Shown: positions 8,495 through 17,621, counted from the first letter of the stretch. The stretch is DNA of 64,000 bases from Marinihelvus sp963695135 (GCA_963695135.1 CAVOGA010000003.1:496001-560000), one strand, 5' to 3'. Program-made: numbers and translations. Notes: generated from the sequence alone by a model not told the origin.

Positions 8495-10885
8495 ATGGCT
8501 GATTACGGCATCGGTACCAAACCCCTGCGCAAGGAAGACCACCGGTTTATCACCGGCAAGGGCTGTTACACGGACGATATCAACCTGCCACACCAGGTGT
8601 TTGCCTGCTTCGTACGCTCACCGTATGCGCATGCGCGCATCCTGTCCGTTGACACGTCCGATGCCCTCGCCGCCGACGGCGTCGTCGCGGTGCTTACCGG
8701 CAAGGACCTCACCGGGGATGGCGTCGGCGGCCTGCCCTGCGGCTGGGCCCTGCACAACAAGGACGGCAGCCCCATGGCCGAGCCGGCGCACCCGCCGCTG
8801 GTCAGCGATGTCGTGCGTCACGTCGGCGACCAGGTGGCCGTGGTGATCGCCGAGACCCGCCAGCAGGCGAAGAACGCCGCCGAACTGGTTTTCGTCGACT
8901 ACGAAGAACTGCCGGCCGTGGCGGACGTCATATCAGCCTGCGCCGAAGATGCCGCGCAAGTCTGGCCCGAGGCGCCGGGCAATATCTGCTTTGACTGGGA
9001 AATTGGCGACGCAGCCGCCACGCAGGCCGCCTTCGACCAGGCTCACCGCGTGGCCAGCATCGATGTGGTCAACAGCCGCTTGATCGCCAACGCCATGGAG
9101 CCCCGGGCAGCCATCGGCGACTACAACAGCGGCCGGGACGAGTACACGCTCTACACCACCAGCCAGAACCCCCATGTGATCCGCCTGCTGATGGGCGCTT
9201 TCGTGCTGGGCATACCGGAGTCCAAGCTGCGGGTTATCGCGCCCGATGTCGGCGGCGGTTTTGGCTCCAAGATTTTCCACTACGCGGAAGAGGCCGTGGT
9301 GACCTGGGCCTCCAGGCGCCTGCAACGACCGGTCAAGTGGACCGCGGAGCGCAGCGAATCCTTTGTGACCGACGCCCATGGCCGCGATCACGTCAGTCAT
9401 GCCGAGATGGCCATGGACGAGCACGGCCAGTTCCTGGGCCTGCGGGTCCGCACCAAAGCCAACCTGGGCGCCTACCTGTCGACCTTCGGGCCGTCGGTTC
9501 CCACCTACCTCTACGCGACCCTGCTCGCCGGACCCTACAAAACGCCGGCGATACACGCGGAGGTCAAGGCGATCTTTACCAACACCGTGCCGGTGGATGC
9601 CTACCGTGGCGCAGGACGCCCCGAGGCCAGCTACCTGCTGGAGCGGCTGGTGAACGAGTGCGCGCGGGTGATGGAGATGGATCCGGTGGAGATCCGCCGC
9701 AAGAACTTCATTCCCAGCGATGCCTTTCCCTGGCAGACACCGGTGGCCCTGGAGTACGACAACGGGGATTACCATGCGACGCTGGACCAGGGGCTGGAAC
9801 TCGCCGACTGGGACGGTTTTGCAGAGCGGCGCAAGCAATCCGAAGCGCGTGGCATGCTGCGCGGTATCGGTATTTCCACGTATATCGAGGCCTGCGGCCT
9901 GGCGCCGTCCAACGTGGCCGGAGCGCTGGGCGCCCGGGCGGGGCTTTTTGAGGCCGGCACCATCCGGGTCAATCCGACCGGCTCGGTGACGGTGCTCACG
10001 GGCTCCCACAGCCATGGCCAGGGACACGAAACAACCTTCGCCCAGCTGGTGGCGGAGGAACTGGGCGTACCCTACGACCTGGTGGACGTGGTGCACGGCG
10101 ACACGGGCCGGGTGCCGTTCGGCATGGGCACCTACGGTTCACGATCGCTGGCGGTTGGAGGCGCAGCCATCATGGACGCGCTGGCCAAGATCAAGCGCAA
10201 GGCCGTCAAGATCGCCGCCCACATGCTGCAGGCGGACGAGGCGGCGGTTGTATTTGAGAACGGGCAGTTCAGCGTGCCGGGCAGCGACAAGTCGGTCAGC
10301 TTTGGCGATGTTGCGATGACCGCTTACGTGCCGCACGACTATCCGCTGGAAGACCTTGAGCCGGGCCTCGAGGAGACCTCGTTCTACGACCCGAAAAACT
10401 TTACCTACCCCGCCGGCTGCCATATCTGCGAGGTGGAAGTTGATCCGGAAACGGGGGTAGTCACGATTCTCAAAATGACCGCGGCGGATGATTTTGGAAC
10501 CATCGTCAATCCGCAGATCGTCGAGGGCCAGGTGCACGGCGGACTGACCCAGGGAATCGGCCAGGCGCTGCTTGAGCGCTGCGTTTATGACCCGGAATCC
10601 GGGCAGCTGCTCAGCGGCAGCATGATGGATTATTGCCTGCCCAAGGCGGATGACGTTCCCAACTTCTCCGTCGCCAACAGCGTGACACTCTGTAAACACA
10701 ACGTGCTCGGATCCAAGGGCTGCGGCGAGGCCGGAACCATCGGCTCACCGCCCGCGGTGATTAACGCGGTACTCGACGCGCTCAAACCGCTTGGCGTTAA
10801 GGATATCCAGATGCCGGCCTCGCCGGAGCGCGTATGGCAGGCGATCCGGGCGGCGCGCAACACAGGAGGCGCAGGCCATGTATGA
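8495..10885 (+). CDS. coxL: Molybdopterin-binding large subunit, form II CoxL type
   Basis: 796 residues. The N-terminal domain begins GIGTKPLRKEDHRFITGKG. The active-site loop reads AYRGAGR at residues 369-375, which marks form II CoxL; true CO dehydrogenases (form I) carry AYxCSFR there. The catalytic glutamate motif GCGEAGTIG is present near residue 745, and molybdopterin-dinucleotide contacts include GGGFGSK. Form II enzymes are a broad group of aldehyde, nicotine-like or xanthine-like hydroxylases, and CO oxidation by them is disputed. The substrate here is unknown. The gene end overlaps the next ATG by 8 bases. Confidence 0.93.
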   Translation: MADYGIGTKPLRKEDHRFITGKGCYTDDINLPHQVFACFVRSPYAHARILSVDTSDALAADGVVAVLTGKDLTGDGVGGLPCGWALHNKDGSPMAEPAHPPLVSDVVRHVGDQVAVVIAETRQQAKNAAELVFVDYEELPAVADVISACAEDAAQVWPEAPGNICFDWEIGDAAATQAAFDQAHRVASIDVVNSRLIANAMEPRAAIGDYNSGRDEYTLYTTSQNPHVIRLLMGAFVLGIPESKLRVIAPDVGGGFGSKIFHYAEEAVVTWASRRLQRPVKWTAERSESFVTDAHGRDHVSHAEMAMDEHGQFLGLRVRTKANLGAYLSTFGPSVPTYLYATLLAGPYKTPAIHAEVKAIFTNTVPVDAYRGAGRPEASYLLERLVNECARVMEMDPVEIRRKNFIPSDAFPWQTPVALEYDNGDYHATLDQGLELADWDGFAERRKQSEARGMLRGIGISTYIEACGLAPSNVAGALGARAGLFEAGTIRVNPTGSVTVLTGSHSHGQGHETTFAQLVAEELGVPYDLVDVVHGDTGRVPFGMGTYGSRSLAVGGAAIMDALAKIKRKAVKIAAHMLQADEAAVVFENGQFSVPGSDKSVSFGDVAMTAYVPHDYPLEDLEPGLEETSFYDPKNFTYPAGCHICEVEVDPETGVVTILKMTAADDFGTIVNPQIVEGQVHGGLTQGIGQALLERCVYDPESGQLLSGSMMDYCLPKADDVPNFSVANSVTLCKHNVLGSKGCGEAGTIGSPPAVINAVLDALKPLGVKDIQMPASPERVWQAIRAARNTGGAGHV

Positions 10886-11675
10886 GCTGAATTACCGGAA
10901 GCCGGACACCCTGGCGGAGGCGGTGAGCCTGCTGCAGGCGGACCCGGATGCGCAACTCCTCGCCGGCGGCATGACCTTGCTGCCAACGCTGAAAATGCGT
11001 CTGGCACAGCCGACCACGCTGATTGACCTGGCCGGCGTGGCGGAGCTTAACGGCATTCGTGATCTTGGCGACGCCATCGAGATCGGCGCCATGACCCGCC
11101 ATGCGGAGGTGGCGGACAGCAAGCTGGTGCAGGAGCGAATTCCGGCGCTGGCGGAACTGGCCGGCCGCATCGGCGATCCGCAGGTCCGCAACCGTGGCAC
11201 GCTCGGCGGCTCGGTCGCCAACAGCGACCCGGCGGCAGACTACCCCTCGGCCGTCCTGGGGCTGGGCGCGACTGTGCTCACGGACCGGCGCGAGATCGCG
11301 GCGGATGGGTTCTTCAAGGACATGTTCGACACGGCGCTGGAGACCGGGGAAATTCTTCGCGCCATACGCTTTCCGGTCCCCGAGCGGGCGGCGTACGTGA
11401 AGTTTCCGAACCCGGCCTCACGCTACGCGGTGGTTGGTGTCTTCGTCGCAAGGTTCGGCTCCGGGATCCGGGTAGCCGTCACCGGCGCCGGTCCCTGCGC
11501 CTACCGCGAAACGGCTATGGAGGCCGCGCTGAGCGAGGACTTTTCCGCGGACCGGATTGCGGGTATGGCCATTGACGCCAGCGGACTGAACGGCGACCTG
11601 CACGCCTCCCCGGAGTACCGGGCGCACCTCGTCACGGTTATGGCCGCCCGCGCGGTTAAGGCAGCGGGCGGCTGA
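10878..11675 (+). CDS. coxM: FAD-binding medium subunit of the molybdenum hydroxylase
   Basis: 265 residues from ATG 10878, with AGGAGG at 10864-10869; the longer frame from 10791 lies inside coxL and is not used. FAD-binding motifs of the CoxM/XdhB family are clear: AGGMTLLPTLKMRL near residues 31-44 and GTLGGSVANSDPAADYPS about residues 105-122, with IGAMTRHAEV between. It accepts electrons from CoxS and passes them to the respiratory chain or another acceptor. Last gene of the coxG-S-L-M operon; it converges on mscL. The order G-S-L-M differs from the M-S-L order of the classical cox cluster. Confidence 0.93.
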   Translation: MYELNYRKPDTLAEAVSLLQADPDAQLLAGGMTLLPTLKMRLAQPTTLIDLAGVAELNGIRDLGDAIEIGAMTRHAEVADSKLVQERIPALAELAGRIGDPQVRNRGTLGGSVANSDPAADYPSAVLGLGATVLTDRREIAADGFFKDMFDTALETGEILRAIRFPVPERAAYVKFPNPASRYAVVGVFVARFGSGIRVAVTGAGPCAYRETAMEAALSEDFSADRIAGMAIDASGLNGDLHASPEYRAHLVTVMAARAVKAAGG

Positions 11676-11707
11676 TCATTCGCCGCCCGCGTATTCCTCC
11701 GGGTCAA

Positions 11708-12115
11708 TCAGTTATTTGACTGCTTGAGGAGGTCGCGAATTTCCGTGAGCAGTTTTTCTTCCGCCGAAGGTTCCGGCGGGGCTTCCGGCGCCGCTTCTTC
11801 CTTCTTCTTCAAGGAATTCATACCCTTCACCACCAGGAAGATCGCAAAAGCGATGATGGTGAAGTCCACGACCGTTTGCACAAAGCTGCCGTAGTTGAGC
11901 ATCACCGCTTCTTGTCCGTCCGCGGCGGCTTTGAGCGTTACCGCCAGGTCGCTGAAATCCACGCCGCCAACCGCCAGGCCGATGGGCGGCATCAGCACAT
12001 CGTTGACAAAGGCTGTCACGATTTTGCCGAAGGCGGCGCCGATTACCAGGCCAACCGCCAGATCCACAACGTTGCCACGCATGGCAAACTCTTTGAACTC
12101 GCTCATCATACTCAT
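11708..12115 (-). CDS. mscL: Large-conductance mechanosensitive channel MscL
   Basis: 135 residues, normal length. N-terminal SEFKEFAMRGNVVDLAVGLVIGAAFGKIV (read here in two parts: SEFKEFAMRGNVVDLAVG and GLVIGAAFGKIVTAFVND) is the amphipathic helix and pore helix of MscL; LMPPIG follows, then the second helix FTIIAFAIFLVVKGMNSL and a charged C-terminal bundle (EEKLLTEIRDLLKQ). Inner-membrane homopentamer that opens under hypo-osmotic shock. ATG 12115 has AGGGG about ten bases upstream; ATG codons three and four residues in are alternatives. Single gene, convergent with coxM. Confidence 0.97.
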   Translation of the reverse strand: MSMMSEFKEFAMRGNVVDLAVGLVIGAAFGKIVTAFVNDVLMPPIGLAVGGVDFSDLAVTLKAAADGQEAVMLNYGSFVQTVVDFTIIAFAIFLVVKGMNSLKKKEEAAPEAPPEPSAEEKLLTEIRDLLKQSNN

Positions 12116-12238
12116 AACTGAACTGCCCCTGATGGTGTGTAAACGTTATCCGGTCCGGCCAAGCACGCTGAACCAGCGCCAATCTTAGTTGTTCCTTGTC
12201 CGCCTTGAAAAGCAGTAAATGACCCGCGACGCCGGGAA

Positions 12239-14041
12239 TCAGCTTTTGGATGACCGTGCATGCGGTTTTTTGCTGCGCGTTTTTGCGGCGCGCGGCTTCT
12301 TTTTCCCGTGGGCGGGCTTGCCACGCTTCGCGGGGCGCGCGGCGGCGGGCCCGGGCGACGCTCCCGGCAGATCCGGCGCCTCGCCCTGGCGGGTGATGTT
12401 CAACCGTTGCCCGGCGACGCGCACCTTCTTGAGATCCTGGAAAATATCGTTTGGCATGCCGCCCGGCATATCCACCAGGCTGTGATCCTCGCGAATGTCG
12501 ATGTGACCGATATAGCGGCCGTCCAGTCCGGCCTCGTTGGTGATCGCGCCGACAATATTGCCCGGCTTGACCCCGTGCCGCTTGCCCACCTCGATCCGGT
12601 AGGTCTCGCTGCCTTCACCCTCGGCTACCGTATGCCGGCCTGCGCGTTGTACCTTGCCGGGCGCCTTGTCTGATGATTTATCGCGTGACGATTGCGCGCG
12701 GGGCTGCGGCCGGTCCGGCGCCAGGAGCAACTCACCGTCACCCAGGGACGCCTTTGCCAGGGCGGCGGCAATCTCCATGGCGGGCACATCATGCTCGTGC
12801 TGATACTGCTCGAGCAGGGACCGCATGAAATCCAGCTCGCCCCTGGCCAGCATGTCGGTAATCGACTGCTTGAACTTGGCAATTCGCTGGTTGTTGATCA
12901 GCTCCGTTGAGGGCAGTTCCAGCGGGCTGATCTCCTGCCGCGTGGCCCGCTCAATGGCCTTGAGCATGCGCTGCTCGCGCGGCGCCACAAAGAGGATGGC
13001 GTCCCCTTCGCGCCCCGCCCGGCCGGTACGACCGATCCGGTGGATGTAAGCCTCCGTGTCGTTGGGAATGTCATAGTTCAATACCAGGCTGACGCGCTCA
13101 ACATCCAGGCCGCGGGCAGCGACATCGGTGGCCACGAGAATATCCAGCTTGCCGTTTTTAAGCCGCTCCACCATGTCCTCGCGCTGCCGCTGGGGCATGT
13201 CCCCGTTCAACGCCTCCGCCGCGTAACCGCGTGCCTTCAGCCGCTCGGAGAGTTCAGTGGTGGCAATCTTTGTGCGTACAAATATCAACACCGCGTCGAA
13301 GGGCTCTGCTTCCAGGATCCGCGTCAGCGCATCGAGCTTGTGCAAACCGCTGACCAGCCAGAAGCGCTGGCGGATCGTTTCAGCCGTTGCGGTGCGCGAC
13401 TTGATGGAGATCTCTTTCGGCTCATGCAGGTGTTGCCGGGCGATTCGTTCAATTTCGCGGGGCATGGTCGCGGAAAACAAGGCGATCTGGCGCTGCGCGG
13501 GCAGTTGCTCGAGCACCCACTCCACGTCATCGATGAAGCCCATACGCAACATCTCGTCTGCCTCATCCAGCACCAGCGCCTTGAGGCCGCCAAGCTTCAG
13601 CGTGCCACGGCGCATATGGTCCATCACCCGCCCCGGCGTCCCCACGACCACCTGGACCCCGCGTTTGAGCTGCCTGATCTGCACGGAATAATCCTGCCCG
13701 CCGTATATCGGCATGACGTGGAAGCCCTCCATCTGCGAGGCATAACGCTGAAAAGCCTCGGCCACCTGGATGGCCAGCTCGCGGGTCGGGGTGAGAACCA
13801 GCACCTGGACCTCGTTCCGGCGCAGGTCGATGCGCGACAGCAGCGGCAGCGCAAACGCCGCGGTTTTGCCGGTCCCGGTCGGCGCATGACCCAGCAGGTC
13901 CTCGCCCTTGAGCAGCAGCGGTATGGCCTGCGCCTGGATCGGCGACGGGTTCTCGTAACCTACCTTCTCAAGGGCATCGACCAGGGGCTTGCTCAGGCCC
14001 AGGTCAGTGAACTTGAGATTGGATTGTTCCGGATGGCTCAT
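12239..14041 (-). CDS. deaD: DEAD-box ATP-dependent RNA helicase, DeaD/CsdA type
   Basis: 600 residues from ATG 14041 (AAGGA upstream); an in-frame extension to 14131 lacks family sequence. All helicase motifs are visible: FTDLGLSKPLVDAL (Q region), APTGTGKTAAF, PTRELAIQ, TPGRV, DEADEML, SATMP, and HRIGRTGRAGR. After the core, around residues 475-550, is the DbpA-type RNA-binding domain (YRIEVGKRHGVKPGNIVGAI, LVDMPGGMP). The C-terminal 40 residues are Lys/Arg/Pro-rich and probably disordered, RNA-contacting. Role: RNA unwinding in ribosome assembly and cold adaptation. It is divergent from the Tll0287-like gene. Confidence 0.93.
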   Translation of the reverse strand: MSHPEQSNLKFTDLGLSKPLVDALEKVGYENPSPIQAQAIPLLLKGEDLLGHAPTGTGKTAAFALPLLSRIDLRRNEVQVLVLTPTRELAIQVAEAFQRYASQMEGFHVMPIYGGQDYSVQIRQLKRGVQVVVGTPGRVMDHMRRGTLKLGGLKALVLDEADEMLRMGFIDDVEWVLEQLPAQRQIALFSATMPREIERIARQHLHEPKEISIKSRTATAETIRQRFWLVSGLHKLDALTRILEAEPFDAVLIFVRTKIATTELSERLKARGYAAEALNGDMPQRQREDMVERLKNGKLDILVATDVAARGLDVERVSLVLNYDIPNDTEAYIHRIGRTGRAGREGDAILFVAPREQRMLKAIERATRQEISPLELPSTELINNQRIAKFKQSITDMLARGELDFMRSLLEQYQHEHDVPAMEIAAALAKASLGDGELLLAPDRPQPRAQSSRDKSSDKAPGKVQRAGRHTVAEGEGSETYRIEVGKRHGVKPGNIVGAITNEAGLDGRYIGHIDIREDHSLVDMPGGMPNDIFQDLKKVRVAGQRLNITRQGEAPDLPGASPGPAAARPAKRGKPAHGKKKPRAAKTRSKKPHARSSKS

Positions 14042-14139
14042 GCAGGTTCCTTGGGGTGAATGTCGTGGCCGCGCGTGGGGCGCCCAGGCCTCATCATAGC
14101 GCGACAAGGCCGCGGAAAAGTCTCCCGGCACACAGATAA

Positions 14140-14162
14140 GCCGGCGGTGCGCCGGCTATAAT
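14140..14162 (+). promoter_or_regulatory. Perfect -10 box with an adjoining inverted repeat
   Basis: TATAAT at 14157-14162 is a consensus -10 element 33 bases before ATG 14195. Directly before it GCCGGC-GGTGC-GCCGGC (14140-14156) forms an inverted repeat that fills most of the -10/-35 spacer. No good -35 box is seen, so activation or repression by a factor binding the repeat is possible. Confidence 0.45.
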
Positions 14163-14194
14163 TGAATATCACCGGGATTGAGAGGAATTGGCCC

Positions 14195-14752
14195 ATGCAA
14201 CGCTTTTCGACCGGCCGTCTGCGCCTGTTACTTCCGTTAATCGTTGGATTCTCCACCGCACCCGCACTCGCCGATTCATCCGGGGACACCGGGGCGGCGC
14301 TGCTGCTGCCCTTCAAGCAACAGCTGATAGCGGCGCTCAGCGCCGGGCTTGAAGAAGGCCCGGGCCCGGCCATTGAGGCTTGTCGAATCCAGGCGCCCGC
14401 CATCGCCGGCTCGCTGAGCGTCGACGGCGTCACCGTGGGACGCACATCGCACCGGCTGCGGAATCCGGACAACCAGGGACCGGCCTGGGCCACGGCCGCA
14501 CTGGAGACCTATCTGCAGGCGGGCGCCGGGCTGGCGCCGCAGACGGTCGCCCTGGAAGACGGCCTCACCGGCTATATCGAGCCGATCATCACCCAGCCGC
14601 TTTGCCTGGCCTGCCATGGCAGCGGGCTGTCACCCGACGTCCAGGCCGCGCTGGAGGCGGATTATCCGGACGATCAGGCCACCGGTTTCGAGGCGGGCGA
14701 GTTGCGCGGGGTATTCTGGGTCAGCTTTCCCGCCAACATCGGCGACCCCTGA
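14195..14752 (+). CDS. Exported Tll0287-like (DUF3365) haem-binding protein
   Basis: 185 residues from ATG 14195, preceded by GAGAGGAA; the frame opens at 14162 but the signal peptide (MQRFSTGRLRLLLPLIVGF, cleavage after ALA) starts here. The mature part has the Tll0287-like layout: an N-terminal helix, EACRIQAPAIA, GRTSHRLRNPDNQGPAW, and a C-terminal CLACHG that can bind c-type haem covalently. Members of this family are periplasmic haem sensors or redox proteins, often fused to kinases; here it stands alone. It converges on the cytochrome-rhodanese gene. Confidence 0.85.
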   Translation: MQRFSTGRLRLLLPLIVGFSTAPALADSSGDTGAALLLPFKQQLIAALSAGLEEGPGPAIEACRIQAPAIAGSLSVDGVTVGRTSHRLRNPDNQGPAWATAALETYLQAGAGLAPQTVALEDGLTGYIEPIITQPLCLACHGSGLSPDVQAALEADYPDDQATGFEAGELRGVFWVSFPANIGDP

Positions 14753-14815
14753 ACCGCCCGCCCTTTCCAGCAGCGACGAAAGCCGGGGACAGGGGCGCCG
14801 GGGAAGCACAGCGGG

Positions 14816-15898
14816 CTATTCCGATCGCGTGACCGGGTAACCCATGTTCATCCAGCCGAAAACGCCCTCGTAAAGCACGGCGGTCTTGGTATATCCAAGT
14901 TCCGCCAGCTGGTCCGTGATGTACTCGGCTGCAGCCCGCGGACAGGAGCAGTACGCCACGATTTGCACGTCCTTCGGCAGGTCCTTGGCCTTCTCTTCCA
15001 GGTCCGTGTAGTAGGGAAACGGAATGGAGCCCTCGATGTGCGCCCGCTGCCAGACCGACGGGACCCGGGTATCGATCAGCACCATGCGCTTTTTCGCTTC
15101 CAGTGCCGCGTACAGATCAGCCGAGGAAACGAATTTACCTTCTGACAATTCAAAGTCGGGGTCATCACTGTCAGGATTGATCACGTACTGGTCGGGTGTC
15201 GGTATCGGGCGCAATGCCAGCTTGCCGGCGGTCCAGCCGGTGGCGCGGCTGCGGATGAACGCGGTCACATTATCGATATCCTCCTCCGAAAGAATGCCGG
15301 TGAAGGAGACCATCGGCGTGCCGTCACGGCCGTTCTCAATCGCGTAGCGGATGAACTCGTCCTTGTTGTGTGCCAGGGCGGACTGATTGCCCAGGGCCGG
15401 GGCCGAGATTCCCTCGCCATTCTCACCATGGCAGACCGCGCAATTGGCCTGGTATACCAGCTCGCCACGCTGCACATCGCCGGACACCGGGTCCTCGCTC
15501 AGGCGGACCCGCTCGGCACCGGACTGCCAGAACAGCCAGTAGGTCAGGTCCCAGACCTCGTCGAGGGTCATGGGTCCACCCACTTCATCGAGGTAGCCCG
15601 CCATGGGGGTCCCTTCCCTGCCGTAGGAGAGCGGTCGCAGAATCGCGTGCGGCACACCGGACTCGAACAGGCTCTGGCTGCGCAGGGACGGGGCATGGTC
15701 GTTGACATACCCCTCGCGGTTTTCCCCATGACACAACACGCAGTATTTCTGGTAGTTGGCCTCCGCATTGGCGGCCTGCTCCGCGGTCAGCTCACGCGGC
15801 GGTTCCTCTTTTTCGTAGGTCCGCGCTTCGGCGTTGTGGACCAGCGCGAGGCCGGCAAAACAAACGCTGATGGCGGCGGTTTTGATGAATCTGATCAC
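14816..15898 (-). CDS. Exported dihaem cytochrome c fused to a rhodanese domain
   Basis: 360 residues from GTG 15898. A signal peptide (cleavage near HNAEA) precedes two class I cytochrome c domains: CVLCH at 53-57 with GTPMAG (Met 99), and CAVCH at 153-157 with GTPMVS (Met 196), both with plausible His/Met ligation. Residues 255-360 form a rhodanese domain (VLIDTRVPSVWQRAHIEGSI) with the candidate active-site cysteine in YCSCPRAAAEY (Cys 317, second Cys 319). Such a fusion points to periplasmic sulfur chemistry or persulfide transfer coupled to electron transfer. No sox, tsd or other sulfur genes are nearby, so the role is open. Confidence 0.9.
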   Translation of the reverse strand: MIRFIKTAAISVCFAGLALVHNAEARTYEKEEPPRELTAEQAANAEANYQKYCVLCHGENREGYVNDHAPSLRSQSLFESGVPHAILRPLSYGREGTPMAGYLDEVGGPMTLDEVWDLTYWLFWQSGAERVRLSEDPVSGDVQRGELVYQANCAVCHGENGEGISAPALGNQSALAHNKDEFIRYAIENGRDGTPMVSFTGILSEEDIDNVTAFIRSRATGWTAGKLALRPIPTPDQYVINPDSDDPDFELSEGKFVSSADLYAALEAKKRMVLIDTRVPSVWQRAHIEGSIPFPYYTDLEEKAKDLPKDVQIVAYCSCPRAAAEYITDQLAELGYTKTAVLYEGVFGWMNMGYPVTRSE

Positions 15899-15992
15899 GG
15901 ATTAGGGGTCCTGTTATCAAGCGCGGTTATGACCCCGTCATTATTACCTGTATTCTCCCTAAACGGTTAACCACCCTGACATCAGGACACGC

Positions 15993-17000
15993 ATGGGCAC
16001 GAACTTTTGCTTTGCTGTAAACCTGCTGCGGATCCTGGCCTTCTGCGGAATCCTGGGCTGTTCCGGCACCCAGGCCGCAGGGGCATCCGCAGAGTCACAG
16101 CCGGTCACACTGACCCTGATGAGCTTCAACATGTGGGGCGCCGGGGCCAATGCGGGACTGCCCATTGACCAGACCGTGGCGGTGCTGCGCGCCGCTGACG
16201 CCGACATCATCGGCCTGCAGGAGTCGCGCGCCGAGGGCGACGACTGCACCGGTCCCAGCTGTCCCGGCGCCGGCCTGGACCGCAGCGCCGAAATTGCCGC
16301 AGCACTGGGTTATTACCACTACCTGCAGAGCGAGCCCAGCGAAGCCAATTGGTTCAACGCCATCATCAGCCGCTATCCGATTGTTGCAGCCTTGCCGAAC
16401 GACCTGGGCGTGGCCATCGAGTTCGATGGCCTGCGGGTCCACGCGTTCAACATCCACGCCACGGATTACCCTTACCAGCCCTACCAGCTGCTCGGCATTG
16501 AATACGACGGCGCCCCGTTCCTGGACAGCCCTGAAGCCGCGGTGGCCGCCGCCGGCGCCGCCCGTCGCGGCGCGCTGCAACTCCTTGAGCGCAGCATCAT
16601 GCAGGCCGGCCCGGCCGATCTCGAGGTGATCTTCGGCGACTTCAACGAACCCTCACACCGGGACTGGTCAGAGCGCGCTGCCGCCATTGGGCGCCACCCG
16701 GCAGCCGTCGCCTACCCCTTTGTGCTGGCGCTGGAGCAACAGGGCTTCGTGGACGCGGTGCGGGCGGTTTATCCGGACGAAATCAGCAAACCGGCCTTTA
16801 CCTGGACGCCGACTACGGCACCGTCGGACCCCGCTGACCACCATGACCGGATCGACTATGTGCTGGTTCGCGGTGACACCGCGCAAATCACCGAGGCGGC
16901 AATCATCGGCGAGAAGGCGCCGGAGGCGGATATCGTGGTCACGCCCTGGCCTTCGGACCACCGGGCGGTCCGGATCCGCTTGGTCATCAACAAACCCTGA
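15993..17000 (+). CDS. Endonuclease/exonuclease/phosphatase-family lipoprotein
   Basis: 335 residues; AGGA six bases before ATG 15993. The N-terminus has a lipoprotein signal with lipobox ILGC followed by SGTQ. The EEP fold is evident from LMSFNMWG, DIIGLQES, VHAFNIH, IFGDFNEPSH, RIDYVLVRG and the terminal PWPSDHRAVRI, which contain the metal-binding Asn/Glu/Asp and the catalytic His residues. Secreted members hydrolyse phosphodiesters or sphingomyelin, or nucleic acids outside the cell; the substrate cannot be told. It stands alone between the cytochrome-rhodanese gene (divergent) and the LuxR-type regulator (convergent). Confidence 0.88.
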   Translation: MGTNFCFAVNLLRILAFCGILGCSGTQAAGASAESQPVTLTLMSFNMWGAGANAGLPIDQTVAVLRAADADIIGLQESRAEGDDCTGPSCPGAGLDRSAEIAAALGYYHYLQSEPSEANWFNAIISRYPIVAALPNDLGVAIEFDGLRVHAFNIHATDYPYQPYQLLGIEYDGAPFLDSPEAAVAAAGAARRGALQLLERSIMQAGPADLEVIFGDFNEPSHRDWSERAAAIGRHPAAVAYPFVLALEQQGFVDAVRAVYPDEISKPAFTWTPTTAPSDPADHHDRIDYVLVRGDTAQITEAAIIGEKAPEADIVVTPWPSDHRAVRIRLVINKP

Positions 17001-17051
17001 CACAGGGCCGCCCCATGGCCCAGCAAACAAACCAGGCTGTTAGCACACCGC

Positions 17052-17558
17052 TTACAGAAAATCCTCGATAAACCAGCCGGCGAGCTCATGGCGACCGCTT
17101 AACCCGGATTTGCGATACAGGGCGGAAGCCTGCTGGCGAACGGTCTTTTCCACCGTGTCGCGAACTGCGGCGATTTCCTTGAAGCTGAGACCTTTGAGCA
17201 GCAACAGTGCGACCTCACGCTCGGTTGCGGTAAAGCCCCACTCGTGGAACTGGCGCTCGGCAAGCTGCGCCAGCCGATGGCGCGCTTCCAGGAACTCCGG
17301 TGAGGGGCGCGCCAGAGACTCGACCTCGCGCGCTGCCAACTCCTTTTTCAGTCTCCGGTTGTCCCGCTGCTGACGCCAGACACCGATGGCGAGCACGGCG
17401 ATCAGGGTAAAGGAGGCCAGTATCAGCACCACTTCAATCGCGAGGTGCGCTTTTGCGGCACCTTCCTTCAGGTCATGAAACAGATCCGCCCCGCTAAGGA
17501 GCACAACAATGACCAGCATCAAGATAATGAAAAGTTCTTTCTTGTATAAATCAATCAA
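17052..17558 (-). CDS. Membrane-anchored LuxR-type transcriptional regulator
   Basis: 168 residues. Two membrane helices occupy about residues 8-23 (LFIILMLVIVVLLSGADLF) and 39-62 (IEVVLILASFTLIAVLAIGVW), then a short coiled linker (RQQRDNRRLKKELAAREVE), then a C-terminal GerE/LuxR helix-turn-helix (FTATEREVALLLLKGLSFKE, IAAVRDTVEKTVRQQASALY). No receiver or ligand domain is present, so sensing presumably occurs through the membrane part. It is divergent from the RND efflux operon at 17727 with an inverted repeat in the gap, which suggests that it controls that operon. Confidence 0.88.
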   Translation of the reverse strand: MIDLYKKELFIILMLVIVVLLSGADLFHDLKEGAAKAHLAIEVVLILASFTLIAVLAIGVWRQQRDNRRLKKELAAREVESLARPSPEFLEARHRLAQLAERQFHEWGFTATEREVALLLLKGLSFKEIAAVRDTVEKTVRQQASALYRKSGLSGRHELAGWFIEDFL

Positions 17559-17605
17559 TGCAGTGAAGCCTGTAAAAGTGCTCTAGTCCCGGCCTGAAAA
17601 CGTCA

Positions 17606-17621
17606 TGGTACGAATGTACCA
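17606..17621. promoter_or_regulatory. Inverted repeat, possible operator between regulator and efflux operon
   Basis: TGGTAC-GAAT-GTACCA is a perfect 6-4-6 inverted repeat. It lies 48 bases from the LuxR-type regulator start and 105 bases from the TolC-like start, in the divergent gap. Size and symmetry fit a dimeric helix-turn-helix protein. Binding is inference. Confidence 0.5.
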
